Origin: Moraxella sp035181385
GTDB lineage: Bacteria > Pseudomonadota > Gammaproteobacteria > Pseudomonadales > Moraxellaceae
Length of the DNA stretch: 64,000 nucleotides
NCBI RefSeq assembly: GCF_035181385.1
Contig: NZ_JAXCJK010000002.1
Coordinates: 310,001 to 374,000 of the forward strand
Direction: 5' to 3'
Shown one piece after another: positions 44,180 through 54,100 of this stretch. Positions within the stretch are counted from its first letter, which is position 1, and each line of letters opens with the position of its first letter. Below the pieces are notes generated by a model that did no database searches, had not been told where the DNA came from, and was given only the letters and a program-made list of their open reading frames with translations. Position numbers and translations under genes: made by a program.

Positions 44180-45460
44180 GTGAGATTTTCCAAATTTGGC
44201 GAAAAATTTACCAAAAACAGTGGTATTTTGCAGTTGATGGACGATTTGGGTAGGGCTTTATCAAGCGATAAGCCTATTAATATGCTGGGTGGTGGTAATC
44301 CTGCCGTCATTGATGAGGTAAACAGGGTTTATCAAAAGACTTTGATGGATATTGTTGCTTCGGGTGATGCGATTGACAGCATGGCCAATTATTCGACACC
44401 GCAGGGAGATGCTAAGTTTATTGATACGCTGGTTGATTTTTTTAATCGCCATTATAGTTGGTGTTTGACAGCGGATAATATTGCATTAACCAATGGTTCG
44501 CAAAATGGATTTTTTTGTTTATTTAATCTATTTTCTGGGCAGTTTACTGATGGGGAAAAATCTATCTTACTGCCTATGGCGTCTGAATATGTGGGCTATG
44601 CAGATGCTCATGTGGATGGTACGCATTTTTTGTCGGTGCCACCAATCATTGAGGAGGTGGTGCATGATGGACAAACAGGGTTTTTTAAGTATCGTGTGGA
44701 TTTTGAAAAACTAGAAAGTCTGCCAGAGTTGGCTTGTGGTGAGATTGGGGCAATTTGTTGTTCTCGTCCAACCAACCCGACAGGCAATGTATTGACCGAT
44801 GATGAAATGGCACGCCTTAAAGATTTGGCTAAAAAGCACGACATTCCTTTAATCGTTGACAATGCCTACGGCGAACCATTTCCAAACATCATTCATACTG
44901 ATACGAATTTAAGCTGGGATACTCAAACGATTTTGTGTTTTAGCTTATCAAAAATTGGTCTGCCAGGAGTGAGAACGGGCATTATTGTAGCAAATCCTGA
45001 GGTGGTGCAGGCGGTGAGTGCAATGAATGCGATTGTTAATTTGTCTCCTGTGCGTTTTGGGGCAACAATTGCCACGCCGATTTTTGCTGATGATACAATC
45101 GTTAAGCTTGCCAGAGCGTATATCCGCCCATTTTATGTTCAGCAAGCGAATTTTGCCATTGCATTGTTAAAGGAGCAGTTTGCTGATTTGCCAGTAAAAA
45201 TTCACAAACCTGAAGGGGCGATTTTTCTGTGGGTGTGGTTTGAAAATTTGCCAATTTCTACAACCAAGCTGTATGAAATACTAAAAGCAAAAGGCACGCT
45301 CATCATTCCAAGTGAATATTTTTTCTTGGGTATTGATGTCGCTAATTATCCGCATGCCAAGGAGTGTATTCGCCTTAGTATTGCTCAAAATGATGAAACG
45401 CTCATTTGTGGCATCAAGATGATCGGTGGGGTGGTGCGAAATCTTTATCAGAAAAGTTAA
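44180..45460 (+). CDS. avtA: Valine-pyruvate aminotransferase
   Basis: A 426-residue fold-type I PLP aminotransferase. MRFSKFGEKFTKNSGILQLM and MLGGGNPAVIDEV are typical of AvtA; SRPTNPTGNVLTDDE, the aspartate in IVDNAYGEPFP and the PLP lysine in FSLSKIGLPGVRTG follow. It exchanges amino groups between valine/alanine and their keto acids. A GTG start with GGGTG upstream is used. Confidence 0.9.
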   Translation: MRFSKFGEKFTKNSGILQLMDDLGRALSSDKPINMLGGGNPAVIDEVNRVYQKTLMDIVASGDAIDSMANYSTPQGDAKFIDTLVDFFNRHYSWCLTADNIALTNGSQNGFFCLFNLFSGQFTDGEKSILLPMASEYVGYADAHVDGTHFLSVPPIIEEVVHDGQTGFFKYRVDFEKLESLPELACGEIGAICCSRPTNPTGNVLTDDEMARLKDLAKKHDIPLIVDNAYGEPFPNIIHTDTNLSWDTQTILCFSLSKIGLPGVRTGIIVANPEVVQAVSAMNAIVNLSPVRFGATIATPIFADDTIVKLARAYIRPFYVQQANFAIALLKEQFADLPVKIHKPEGAIFLWVWFENLPISTTKLYEILKAKGTLIIPSEYFFLGIDVANYPHAKECIRLSIAQNDETLICGIKMIGGVVRNLYQKS

Positions 45461-45488
45461 TCGTACCTGCTTATTATACCAAGCTAAT

Positions 45489-45521
45489 AAAAATCCCAAA
45501 TCATTGAGATTTGGGATTTTT
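45489..45521. terminator. Bidirectional terminator between avtA and ridA
   Basis: AAAAATCCCAAATC and GATTTGGGATTTTT pair perfectly over 14 bp with a 5-base loop between the convergent genes. Confidence 0.85.
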
Positions 45522-45535
45522 ATTAAATTAAGCAA

Positions 45536-45886
45536 CTAAACCGCTGCAATCACCATGATTTCAACAAGCCAGTTGGGGTTAACCAGTTTAGCTTGTATGG
45601 TGGCACGAGCAGGTGGGGTGGTGTCTTTGACCCATTCATTCCACTCTTCATTAAAGCCATCAAAGTTTGCCAAATCACTGATGAATACTTGTGCTGATAA
45701 GATTTTGGATTTGTTTGTACCTGCTTTGGCAAGAGCCTTATCAATATTGGCAAAAACTTCACGAGATTGCCCTTTGATGTCTAGGCTATCATCGTCAGGT
45801 ACTTGCCCTGCCAGATAAACTACGCCATGATGAATAGCGATTTCGCTTAAAGTGGCGTTGCTGTCAAGTTTGGTGATGTTGGTCAT
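45536..45886 (-). CDS. RidA-family (YjgF/YER057c) protein
   Basis: A 116-residue Rid protein: VVYLAGQVPDD near the start, and the conserved arginine with PPARATIQAKLVNPNWLVEI. RidA proteins hydrolyse reactive enamine/imine intermediates. It lies 26 bases downstream of dadA, whose imino-acid products are a likely substrate. Confidence 0.85.
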   Translation of the reverse strand: MTNITKLDSNATLSEIAIHHGVVYLAGQVPDDDSLDIKGQSREVFANIDKALAKAGTNKSKILSAQVFISDLANFDGFNEEWNEWVKDTTPPARATIQAKLVNPNWLVEIMVIAAV

Positions 45887-45912
45887 AGATTTTCCTTAAA
45901 GGTTTGCAAAAT

Positions 45913-47163
45913 TTAGTGATAACGAGCCAAAGACAGTCCATCGAGGCTGATATCGGGCGTTTGTCGGGTGATGATGTCGGCAATCAGTTTTCCAGAGCCA
46001 CACGCCATTGTCCAGCCAAGTGTGCCATGTCCTGTATTAATAAATAAGTTGCCAAACCTAGTGCCACCAATGATGGGTGTGCCATCTGGTGTCATTGGGC
46101 GTAGTCCCGTCCAAAATTTGGCATTTGGCAAATCGCCACCTGTGAACAAATCGTTTGTTACCATCTCTAAGGTAGCACGGCGTTTGGGATTTAGAGTGAG
46201 ATTAAATCCAGAAAGCTCAGCCATACCACCTATTCTGATGCGATTATCAAAGCGTGTGATGGCGACTTTGTAGGTTTCGTCCAGCACGGTTGAGACGGGG
46301 GCGTTTTTCTCATCAAGAATCGGTACGGTTAAAGAATAACCTTTGACAGGATAAATTGGCAAATCTAGCCCCAGTTGTTTGGCAAGATTGCGAGAATAAC
46401 TACCAAGAGCAAGTACATAATGATCGGCAATCATCATCTCGCCATCAATCATCACACCAACAATCTGATTGCCATTGTGATGGATGTTGTCTATGGTTTT
46501 GTTAAAAACAAAGTTTACGCCCAAGTCTGTGGCCAGCTTTGCCAAATTCTTGGTAAATAGGTTGCAGTCGCCAGTTTCGTCGTTAGGTAGACGCAGACCA
46601 CCCACCAGCTTATCTTTGGCATGTATCAGGGCGGGTTCAACTTTATCCAATTCATCACGACTGATAAGCTCATAATCTACGCCACATTCTTTTAATACTT
46701 CAATATCACGACCAACAACATCCAGCTGAGCTTGCTTGCGAAATAATTGTAGCGTGCCTTTTGTGCGATGCTCATAGTTGATGTTTGTATCGCTTCGAAG
46801 TTGTTGCAGGCAATCACGACTGTATTCGGCAACTCGCATCATGCGTTCTTTGTTGATGGCGTAATCGTGAGCATTGCAGTTGGCAAACATTTTGCTTGCC
46901 CAGATTCCTTGCCAAGCTGTGCCATCTGGACTGATGGCAAAAGGGGCGTGCTTTTGAAATAGCCATTTGGCTGCTTTGGTAGGAATACCAGGTGCTGCCC
47001 AAGGGGTGGAATAACCAGGGGAGATTTGTCCTGCATTGGCAAAACTCGTCTCTTCGCCAACATCTGCTTGACGGTCAATGACGGTAACTTCCACACCTAA
47101 TTTAGCAAGGTAATAAGCGGTTGTTACGCCTATCACACCACCACCTAGGATGATTGTTTTCAT
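45913..47163 (-). CDS. dadA: D-amino acid dehydrogenase
   Basis: A 416-residue FAD enzyme that oxidises D-amino acids, mainly D-alanine, feeding electrons to the respiratory chain. TIILGGGVIGVTTAYYLAK is the FAD-binding loop; SFANAGQISPGYSTPWAAPG and the C-terminal GLRPMTPDGTPIIG and NTGHGTLGWTMACGSG fit DadA. ATG 47163 follows AAGGAAA. Forms an operon with the Rid protein; no alanine racemase gene is nearby. Confidence 0.92.
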   Translation of the reverse strand: MKTIILGGGVIGVTTAYYLAKLGVEVTVIDRQADVGEETSFANAGQISPGYSTPWAAPGIPTKAAKWLFQKHAPFAISPDGTAWQGIWASKMFANCNAHDYAINKERMMRVAEYSRDCLQQLRSDTNINYEHRTKGTLQLFRKQAQLDVVGRDIEVLKECGVDYELISRDELDKVEPALIHAKDKLVGGLRLPNDETGDCNLFTKNLAKLATDLGVNFVFNKTIDNIHHNGNQIVGVMIDGEMMIADHYVLALGSYSRNLAKQLGLDLPIYPVKGYSLTVPILDEKNAPVSTVLDETYKVAITRFDNRIRIGGMAELSGFNLTLNPKRRATLEMVTNDLFTGGDLPNAKFWTGLRPMTPDGTPIIGGTRFGNLFINTGHGTLGWTMACGSGKLIADIITRQTPDISLDGLSLARYH

Positions 47164-47295
47164 GAGGTATTTCCTTGTTTTTTTATTGTGTACCTTTTGC
47201 GTACTTGTAAAAATTCTGCGACTTAGCCTTGCGGTATTGTATATGATGCCAATCATGAAAACAAGCTGCTTGGTAGAGATGAAAAAGAGGCTGGC

Positions 47296-47382
47296 GTGAA
47301 TTTATTGTTGATTGGCGGTGCGGTACTGGGTGCAGTGTTTCGTTATTTTCTTGGTGTTTTTGTAAATATATTGATGGGGTGA
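47296..47382 (+). pseudogene. Possible crcB (fluoride channel) N-terminal remnant
   Basis: A GTG preceded by AGAGG opens a 28-residue frame with LLIGGAVLGAVFRYFLGVFV, similar to the first helix of CrcB/Fluc channels, and then stops. A functional CrcB is about 125 residues. It lies in the 350-base dadA-ABC exporter gap. Confidence 0.4.
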
Positions 47383-47428
47383 TGAGCTTAGCTGTGGTTT
47401 TGTTTTGAATAAATTTCGTCCAACACCA

Positions 47429-47480
47429 ACCAAGTTTTGTCAAACTTGGTCAAAAAAGATACCTAAAAATCTGTTATAAT
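47429..47480 (+). promoter_or_regulatory. Inverted-repeat operator and extended -10 upstream of ABC exporter
   Basis: ACCAAGTTT (47429-47437) and AAACTTGGT (47442-47450) form a perfect 9-bp inverted repeat with a 4-base centre and no T run, so it looks like a regulator binding site. An extended -10 (TGT then TATAAT, 47472-47480) follows about 22 bases later, 34 bases before the start codon. Confidence 0.45.
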
Positions 47481-47513
47481 AATCTAAATTTTTATAACAA
47501 CCTGTGAAGAAAT

Positions 47514-49361
47514 ATGTCCTTATTTTCTTATTTTGAACGCAAAATTGATCCTTATCCAGAAGGTCCTATGCCTGTAATGACTCGAGCTAAGCTTCTGTCC
47601 TTTCTTTGGGTGTGCACCGAGGGGGCAAGGGTGTGGATTTTTATTCGTGTGTTGTTGTCGGTGTTGTTGGGCGTATTTGGTTCGCTACTTTTTGCGTGGG
47701 TGGGTGATGTGGTGGACTGGCTGACCATCTATGCTCCAAGCACACTTTGGCAGGAAAAAGGACAAACTATCATGATGATTTTGGGTTTGTGCTTATTATC
47801 AATCATTGGTGAATTTTTTGATAATTTGGTGCGTTTTCAAGTGCTCCAAGGTGTGATGCCCATGCGTCTAAGGTGGTGGTTTCATAAGCACATGCTCGGA
47901 CAGTCCATGCAGTTTTATCATGATGAGTTTTCTGGGCGAGTCTCTGCCAAAGTCATGCAGACAGCACTTGCTGTGCGTGATACCATCATGACAATGGCGG
48001 AAATGGCATCGTTTGTATCTGCTTATTTAATTACCAGCGGTGTGATTTTATTAGGTTTGGATTTTTGGTTGTTTGTGCCTTTTGCCTTATGGCTTGTTGT
48101 CGTTGTTGTTGTGATGAAGTTTTTTTTGCCACGCTTAAGACGCACCGCCAGCGATCAAGCAGATGCTCGTGCTTTGATGACAGGGCGAGTTACAGACGCT
48201 TATGCCAACATCAGTGCGGTCAAATTATTTAGTCATTCCCAGCGTGAGTTGGGCTATGCCAAATCTGCCATGCAAGAGTTTATGACCACTGTTCATGCGC
48301 AGATGCGTTGGGTGTCGCTACTTGGTACAACTACTGAGACCATTTCTTTGCTGATGATTATTGGCAGTACAACAATTGGTGTGTATCTATGGATGATTGG
48401 GGAGGTTACGGTGGGGGCGATTGCCATCGCCTCTGGTATTGCTCTAAGATTAAAAGGTATGATTCAGTGGATCATGTGGGAGATGGCAAGCTTATTTGAG
48501 CACATCGGCACGGTGCAAGATGGTATGGATACGCTGACCACGCCACATACCATCATGGACAAGAAAGATGCAAAAGATTTGGTTGTTAATCGTGGTAATA
48601 TTGTTTTTCGCGATGTATCGTTTAATTATGGTAAGTTAGACAGCTCAATTCAGCTGTTAAATCAGTTTAATCTGAACATCAAAGCAGGCGAGAAAGTGGG
48701 TTTGGTTGGTAAGAGTGGTGCGGGCAAATCCACGCTGGTCAATCTACTGTTGCGTTTTTATGATGTACAAGATGGTGAAATTCTTATTGATGGTCAGGAT
48801 ATCAGTGGGGTTACTCAAAATTCTTTGCGTGAGAACATTGGTATGGTAACTCAAGATACGGCCCTTTTACACCGAACTGTGCGTGAGAACATCGCCTATG
48901 GCAAACCTGATGCAACCGATGATGAGATTATCTTGGCTGCTAAGGCTGCCCATGCTTGGGATTTTATTTGTAATTTGCAAGACAAGTATGGCAATAAAGG
49001 TCTTGATACGCAAGTGGGTGAGCGTGGTGTAAAACTCTCTGGCGGTCAGCGTCAGCGAATTGCGATTGCTCGTGTGATACTAAAAAATGCACCAATTTTG
49101 CTGCTTGATGAAGCAACTTCTGCTCTTGATAGCGAGGTGGAACACGCCATCACACAAAGCCTTGATGATATGATGGCAGGCAAGACCGTCATCGCCATTG
49201 CGCATCGTTTATCAACCATTGCTAGCCTTGATAAGTTGGTGGTCATGGATCAAGGACGAATCATTGAGATTGGTAGCCATGATGAACTCATTGCCAACAA
49301 TGGTGTGTACGCCCATTTGTGGTCAAGGCAATCTGGCGGATTTTTGGGAAAAATGGAGTAG
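47514..49361 (+). CDS. ABC transporter, fused permease and ATPase
   Basis: A 615-residue half-transporter of the exporter type. Residues about 25-340 contain six predicted helices; the ATPase has Walker A GKSGAGKSTLVNLLLRF (about 399), Q-loop MVTQDTALL, signature KLSGGQRQRIAIARVIL, Walker B LLLDEATSALD and H-loop AIAHRLSTI. It would act as a homodimer or with an unlinked partner. MsbA-type lipid or drug exporters are close relatives; the substrate is unknown. Its stop lies 10 bases from the distal end of the CRISPR array. Confidence 0.85.
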   Translation: MSLFSYFERKIDPYPEGPMPVMTRAKLLSFLWVCTEGARVWIFIRVLLSVLLGVFGSLLFAWVGDVVDWLTIYAPSTLWQEKGQTIMMILGLCLLSIIGEFFDNLVRFQVLQGVMPMRLRWWFHKHMLGQSMQFYHDEFSGRVSAKVMQTALAVRDTIMTMAEMASFVSAYLITSGVILLGLDFWLFVPFALWLVVVVVVMKFFLPRLRRTASDQADARALMTGRVTDAYANISAVKLFSHSQRELGYAKSAMQEFMTTVHAQMRWVSLLGTTTETISLLMIIGSTTIGVYLWMIGEVTVGAIAIASGIALRLKGMIQWIMWEMASLFEHIGTVQDGMDTLTTPHTIMDKKDAKDLVVNRGNIVFRDVSFNYGKLDSSIQLLNQFNLNIKAGEKVGLVGKSGAGKSTLVNLLLRFYDVQDGEILIDGQDISGVTQNSLRENIGMVTQDTALLHRTVRENIAYGKPDATDDEIILAAKAAHAWDFICNLQDKYGNKGLDTQVGERGVKLSGGQRQRIAIARVILKNAPILLLDEATSALDSEVEHAITQSLDDMMAGKTVIAIAHRLSTIASLDKLVVMDQGRIIEIGSHDELIANNGVYAHLWSRQSGGFLGKME

Positions 49362-49371
49362 GGTGAGTCTA

Positions 49372-49935
49372 TCAACCAATCACCTATGCGGTGTGAAGGA
49401 ATAGATAACCAACACACCCCCTCTTTTTTTCTAAGCCACCTGTGCGGTGTGAAGGGCCATAAAGTATCTATGGCGAGCAGGATTAAATTTCTAAGCCACC
49501 TGTGCGGTGTGAAGGTAATTTTTGTCTGGCTTACTCTTCAGCTTCTTTTTCTAAGCCACCTGTGCGGTGTGAAGGTCAAAATTGGCAAAAGCCGTGGGCA
49601 TTTTATTTTTCTAAGCCACCTGTGCGGTGTGAAGGTCAATATTACCAAGCTCAATGTTGCCGTTATATTTCTAAGCCACCTGTGCGGTGTGAAGGAACTG
49701 CACTTTTTTTACATTGTGCTGGGTGCTTTTCTAAGCCACCTGTGCGGTGTGAAGGTGGTGTTGATACGCTCAAATCATGATGGACATTTTCTAAGCCACC
49801 TGTGCGGTGTGAAGGTGTTATCCATCGTTTTCCACGCCAAATCAGGATTTCTAAGCCACCTGTGCGGTGTGAAGGGATGAGATTTACCGCTTTTTAATTG
49901 CTACCAATTTCTAAGCCACCTGTGCGGTGTGAAGG
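49372..49935 (-). CRISPR. Type I-F CRISPR array, nine intact repeats plus a decayed terminal repeat
   Basis: Nine identical 28-bp repeats (plus-strand form begins TTTCTAAGCC and ends GTGTGAAGG) start at 49428 and recur every 60 bases to 49935, with eight 32-bp spacers. A tenth, decayed repeat (49372-49399) keeps only the GGTGTGAAGG side and is separated by a 28-bp spacer. In the transcribed minus-strand orientation the repeat ends in CTTAGAAA, the I-F 5' handle. The decayed repeat marks the distal end, so the leader is on the cas1 side. Confidence 0.97.
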
Positions 49936-50129
49936 TAGATATTCTACAAAGCATTATCAGAAAAATCAAGCTCTGGCGATGATTATTGCCAAAAAAACCA
50001 ATATTTTTTCTGATAAGTGCAACTTATTGATTTTATTAAGTTTTTAAATAATAAAAAAAATAAAGGGTAGAAATTTGCTTTTTTGCCTTATTTCTATCAT
50101 ATCTTAATCTTATTGGAAAGGCAAATTGC
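49936..50129 (-). promoter_or_regulatory. CRISPR leader
   Basis: The AT-rich stretch between the leader-proximal repeat and the cas1 promoter. It includes runs of A/T and an IHF motif. The array promoter should read leftward from here; no clear -35/-10 pair stood out. Confidence 0.7.
50020..50032 (-). promoter_or_regulatory. IHF-binding motif in CRISPR leader
   Basis: AATCAATAAGTTG on the minus strand fits WATCAANNNNTTR exactly and lies 85 bases from the first repeat. IHF bends I-F leaders to direct spacer integration in characterised systems. Confidence 0.55.
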
Positions 50130-50158
50130 TTGACTGTCGTGCAAAAGGGTGCTTTAAT
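50130..50158 (+). promoter_or_regulatory. cas1 promoter
   Basis: TTGACT (50130-50135), a 17-base spacer and TTTAAT (50153-50158) lie 38 bases before the cas1 ATG at 50196. The -35 overlaps an 11-base stretch (50122-50132) matched at ten positions by a candidate guide at 54476-54486. Confidence 0.55.
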
Positions 50159-50195
50159 GATGGTGTATCAGTTTTGTAAATGTGATGAGTTTATC

Positions 50196-51137
50196 ATGAT
50201 GATGCTCCAATCCTCTGATTTAAAAGCCATTTTGCACTCCAAACGCGCTAACCTTTTTTATTTAGAACACTGTCGAGTAATGCAAAAAGACGGGCGTGTT
50301 TTGTATCTCACCGAAAGCAAAAAAGAAAATCTTTATTATAATATTCCAATTGCCAATACCACTTGCATTTTATTGGGCACAGGCACTTCAATCACCCAAG
50401 CGGCAATGAGAATGCTTGCACAGGCAGGGGTATTGGTGGGTTTTTGTGGCGGTGGTGGCACGCCTTTGTTTAGTGGCTGTGAAGTACAATGGCTGTCGCC
50501 ACAATCTGAATATCGACCTACCGAATACATACAAGGCTGGCTTTCTTGGTGGTTTGATGATGAAAAACGCTTAAAAATCGCCAAAAAATTACAATTAAAA
50601 CGCACCGAATTTATATTAAAAATCTACACAAAAGACAAAGAGTTTAAAACCTATTGTTTTCACGAAAATATCAATGACATTATCGCCAATTATCAATCCC
50701 AAATTCCCAATCAAAATAGCAATGCTGATTTATTAGCTTTAGAAGGGCGAATGACCAAGCAGTTGTATAAAATTGCCGCCAAAAACACAGCCAATGCAGG
50801 CTTTGTTCGTGATTTTGGCAGCACCGATAAAGCCAATGTATTTTTAAACCACGGCAATTATTTGGCGTATGGTTTGGGGGCGACCACCGCTTGGGTGTTG
50901 GGGATTTCGCACGGATTTGCGGTTATGCACGGCAAAACACGGCGTGGGGCTTTGGTGTTTGATATTGCCGATTTGGTCAAAGATGCGATTGTGTTGCCTT
51001 TATCGTTTATCTGTGCAAAAGAAAACACGACCGAGCAAGAGTTTCGCCAAGAAGTTTTGAATTATTTTACCGATTATCAAGCGCTTGATTTTATGTTTGA
51101 AGTGGTTAAAGAAATGGCGCTAAAAAAGGACTTTTAG
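50196..51137 (+). CDS. cas1f: CRISPR-associated endonuclease Cas1 (type I-F)
   Basis: A 313-residue adaptation integrase. LKAILHSKRANLFYLEHCRV, TTCILLGTGTSITQAAMRML and VGFCGGGGTPLFSG are I-F Cas1 hallmarks; the metal-binding residues lie in LALEGRMTK, GISHGFAVMHGKT and FDIADLVKD. The ATG at 50196 aligns with the usual family start and lies after the inferred promoter; frames opening at 50130 or 50157 would begin inside it. Its stop abuts the cas2/3 start. Confidence 0.95.
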   Translation: MMMLQSSDLKAILHSKRANLFYLEHCRVMQKDGRVLYLTESKKENLYYNIPIANTTCILLGTGTSITQAAMRMLAQAGVLVGFCGGGGTPLFSGCEVQWLSPQSEYRPTEYIQGWLSWWFDDEKRLKIAKKLQLKRTEFILKIYTKDKEFKTYCFHENINDIIANYQSQIPNQNSNADLLALEGRMTKQLYKIAAKNTANAGFVRDFGSTDKANVFLNHGNYLAYGLGATTAWVLGISHGFAVMHGKTRRGALVFDIADLVKDAIVLPLSFICAKENTTEQEFRQEVLNYFTDYQALDFMFEVVKEMALKKDF

Positions 51138-54100
51138 ATGAATGTCATTTTCATTTGCCAATGTCAGAAAAAATCGCTGATAAAAACCAGAAGAGTTTTG
51201 GACGCTTATGCCAATCGTATCGGCGACAATGTGTGGCAAACCAGTATTACCGAAGATGGCTTGATAATGGTGCGAAAATTATTACGCCAAAGTGCCAGCA
51301 AAAATACCGCTGTGGCTTGCCATAAAATCAAAACCCGAAACCGCACCGAGCTGGTGTGGGTAGTGGGCAATAAAAATGAATTTAACGAAAGTGGGTTTGT
51401 GCCTGTTAATAAAACCAAACGCAGTATTTTGCACTTTGACTGGGAGAATGATTGGCAATTTTTAAATGCCATTTCTATTGTGTCGGTAATTTCTGCCTTA
51501 ATGCACGATTTGGGAAAATCAAGCGTGGGCTTTCAAGATAAATTAAAAAAATCTGCTAAAACTTCTGACCCTTATCGCCACGAATGGCTGTCTTTAAAAT
51601 TATTTTTGTGGCTTGTCCAAAATTGCCAAACCGATAATGAGATTTTTGAAAGGTTTTTGACCGTTGAAGATTATCTTGCTAAAACCAAATTAAATATTGA
51701 TGACTTAGTACAAAATATAGAAAAAACCCAATTACATCAATTGCCACCGATTGCAAATTGGATTGCGTGGCTGATTGTTACCCATCATCGCCTACCTGCT
51801 TTGACTGACTATTATTTTAAAGATAAGAAAAAGTACTTACAAAGTGATAATCGCTATTTGAAAGTAGATTTAAACACTTATTACAAAAGTTTATTTAAAC
51901 CAATGGAATATTGGGTAAAAAATCCCAATTGTGATGTCAATATTCATCAATTTTTTGCTTTTAATGATATTGTTTGGGGCAGTCCTCTTTGGCAAAAACA
52001 GCTTAAACGCTACGCCAAAAAAGCACTTAACGACCCAACTTTAAATAAGCTCTCCCAATTGGGTCGGCCGATTGCCAACCCATTTTTGGTGCAATTATCA
52101 AGGCTTGCTTTGATGGTGGGAGACCACAATTATTCGTCATTAAAAATAGATAGCCCACAGCGTGTTTTGGGCAGTTTAAATTGGCAAAACACACTCATCG
52201 CCAATACCGATAAAACAGGCAATACCAATCAATCTTTGGACGAACATTTGCTGGGTGTGGCGGATATGACCGCTAAATTTTGCCGTAGTTTACCAATTTT
52301 GCACGAAAATCTGCCCAGACTTGATAAGCACGAACCGCTTGCCAAAAATACCGCAGGTGAACTGTTTTTGTGGCAAAACAAAGCCTTTAAACTGGCAAGC
52401 ACGCACAGCGAAGATAGCCATATAAACGGCTTTTTTGGTGTAAATATGGCATCAACTGGCAGGGGCAAAACCATTGGCAATGCTCGCATTATGTATGCAT
52501 TGGCAGGGGAAAAAGGCACTCGTTTGACGATTGCATTGGGTTTAAGGGTTTTGACTTTGCAAACAGGGCAAAGTTTTCGCAAAAACTTGGAACTAAGCGA
52601 TAGCCAACTTGCGATTTTGGTGGGTGGCTTGGCACAAAAACAGTTGTTTGAAAACAATGCGCTGAGCGGTAGTGAATCTGACCAAACTTTGCTTGATGGT
52701 CTGGTAGATAGTGACGATTTTGCCGATATTGTGGCGGATTTAAAACTTGGCACGGTGCTAGACGCCAAAAATGCCCAAAACCTACTCATCTGCCCTGTAG
52801 TAACTTGCACAATCGACCATTTAATGCAAGCTTGCGAAGGCAGTCGTGGCGGAAGATACATTGTTCCGCTGCTGCGTTTATTTGGCTCAGATTTAATTTT
52901 GGATGAGCCTGATGATTTTGATCAAAGTGATTTGCCTGCTTTGTCTCGATTGGTGCATTTAGCGGGAGTTTTTGGTTCTAGGGTTTTATTATCATCTGCT
53001 ACGCTACCACCCGATTTGGTGCAAGGTCTTTTTAATGCCTATTTGGCGGGTCGCAAAATCTATAATGCCCAATTTAACAAGCCAAACCCATCTGTCGTTT
53101 GTGCGTGGTTTGACGAAAATGACTGTAATGCCACACAATGCAAAACTGTTGAAATATTTAATCATCACCACGCCAATTTTATTCAAAAACGCCTGTCTTT
53201 TTTGAAAAAAGAACCCATTAGAAAAATGGCAAAAATTTTACCAATTCAAGCAAAATTTAATGGCGAAAAACCCCAAGAATTTTATTCTACAATTGCTGAG
53301 CAATTATTAGGTAATGCCATAAATTTGCATTCAAAAAATCACATTATTTTGGATGATAAAAAAATAAGCATAGGCTTGATACGAATGGCAAATATTCAGC
53401 CTCTAATGCAAATTGCCGAGGCGTTTTATCGTTTAAAATCGGCACATTTAAATGACACGCAAATTTATTTGTGTTGTTACCATTCTCAGCAAATTTTGGC
53501 TTTACGAAATCGCCTTGAAACTCGCCTTGATGCCGTGCTTAGCCGTAAAAATATCAGCGATAAAGAGTGGGCAAAACAAGCCGATATTGCTGATTTTATC
53601 CATAAAAATCCCAATAAAAACAATCATTTATTCATTGTGCTTGCCACGCCTGTGGCAGAAGTGGGACGAGACCACGATTATGATTGGGCGATGGTTGAAC
53701 CAAGCTCTATGCGGTCAATTATTCAGCTGGCTGGGCGAGTCAAACGCCACCGTCCGCATTTATTTGCTGATACACCCAATGTTGGCATTTGGTCGCACAA
53801 TATTCGTGCTTTAAAAAATGAAAATATCGTTTTTACCCGCCCTGGCTTTGAAAACGACAAAGATGATGATAAATATGTGTTAAATACCAAAAATACCACA
53901 GAACTGATTGATAAAAATATTTTAACTCAATTAGATGCTAAATGTCGCATTAGCAAAAATCCGACTTTAAATATCAAAGAGAATTTAGCCGATTTAGAAC
54001 AGGCGGTTATGGAAGATTTGATGAATAACAACAAGCCAAATGTCGTTAACAGTTATTTTGATAATGAAGAAACCGCCAATCGCCATCATCTGCATTTGAG

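Noticed and set aside
49386..49880. A 164-codon open frame with repeating FLSHLCGVK
   Set aside because: It lies entirely across the CRISPR array; the repeat of the peptide is the 60-base repeat-spacer period, not a gene.
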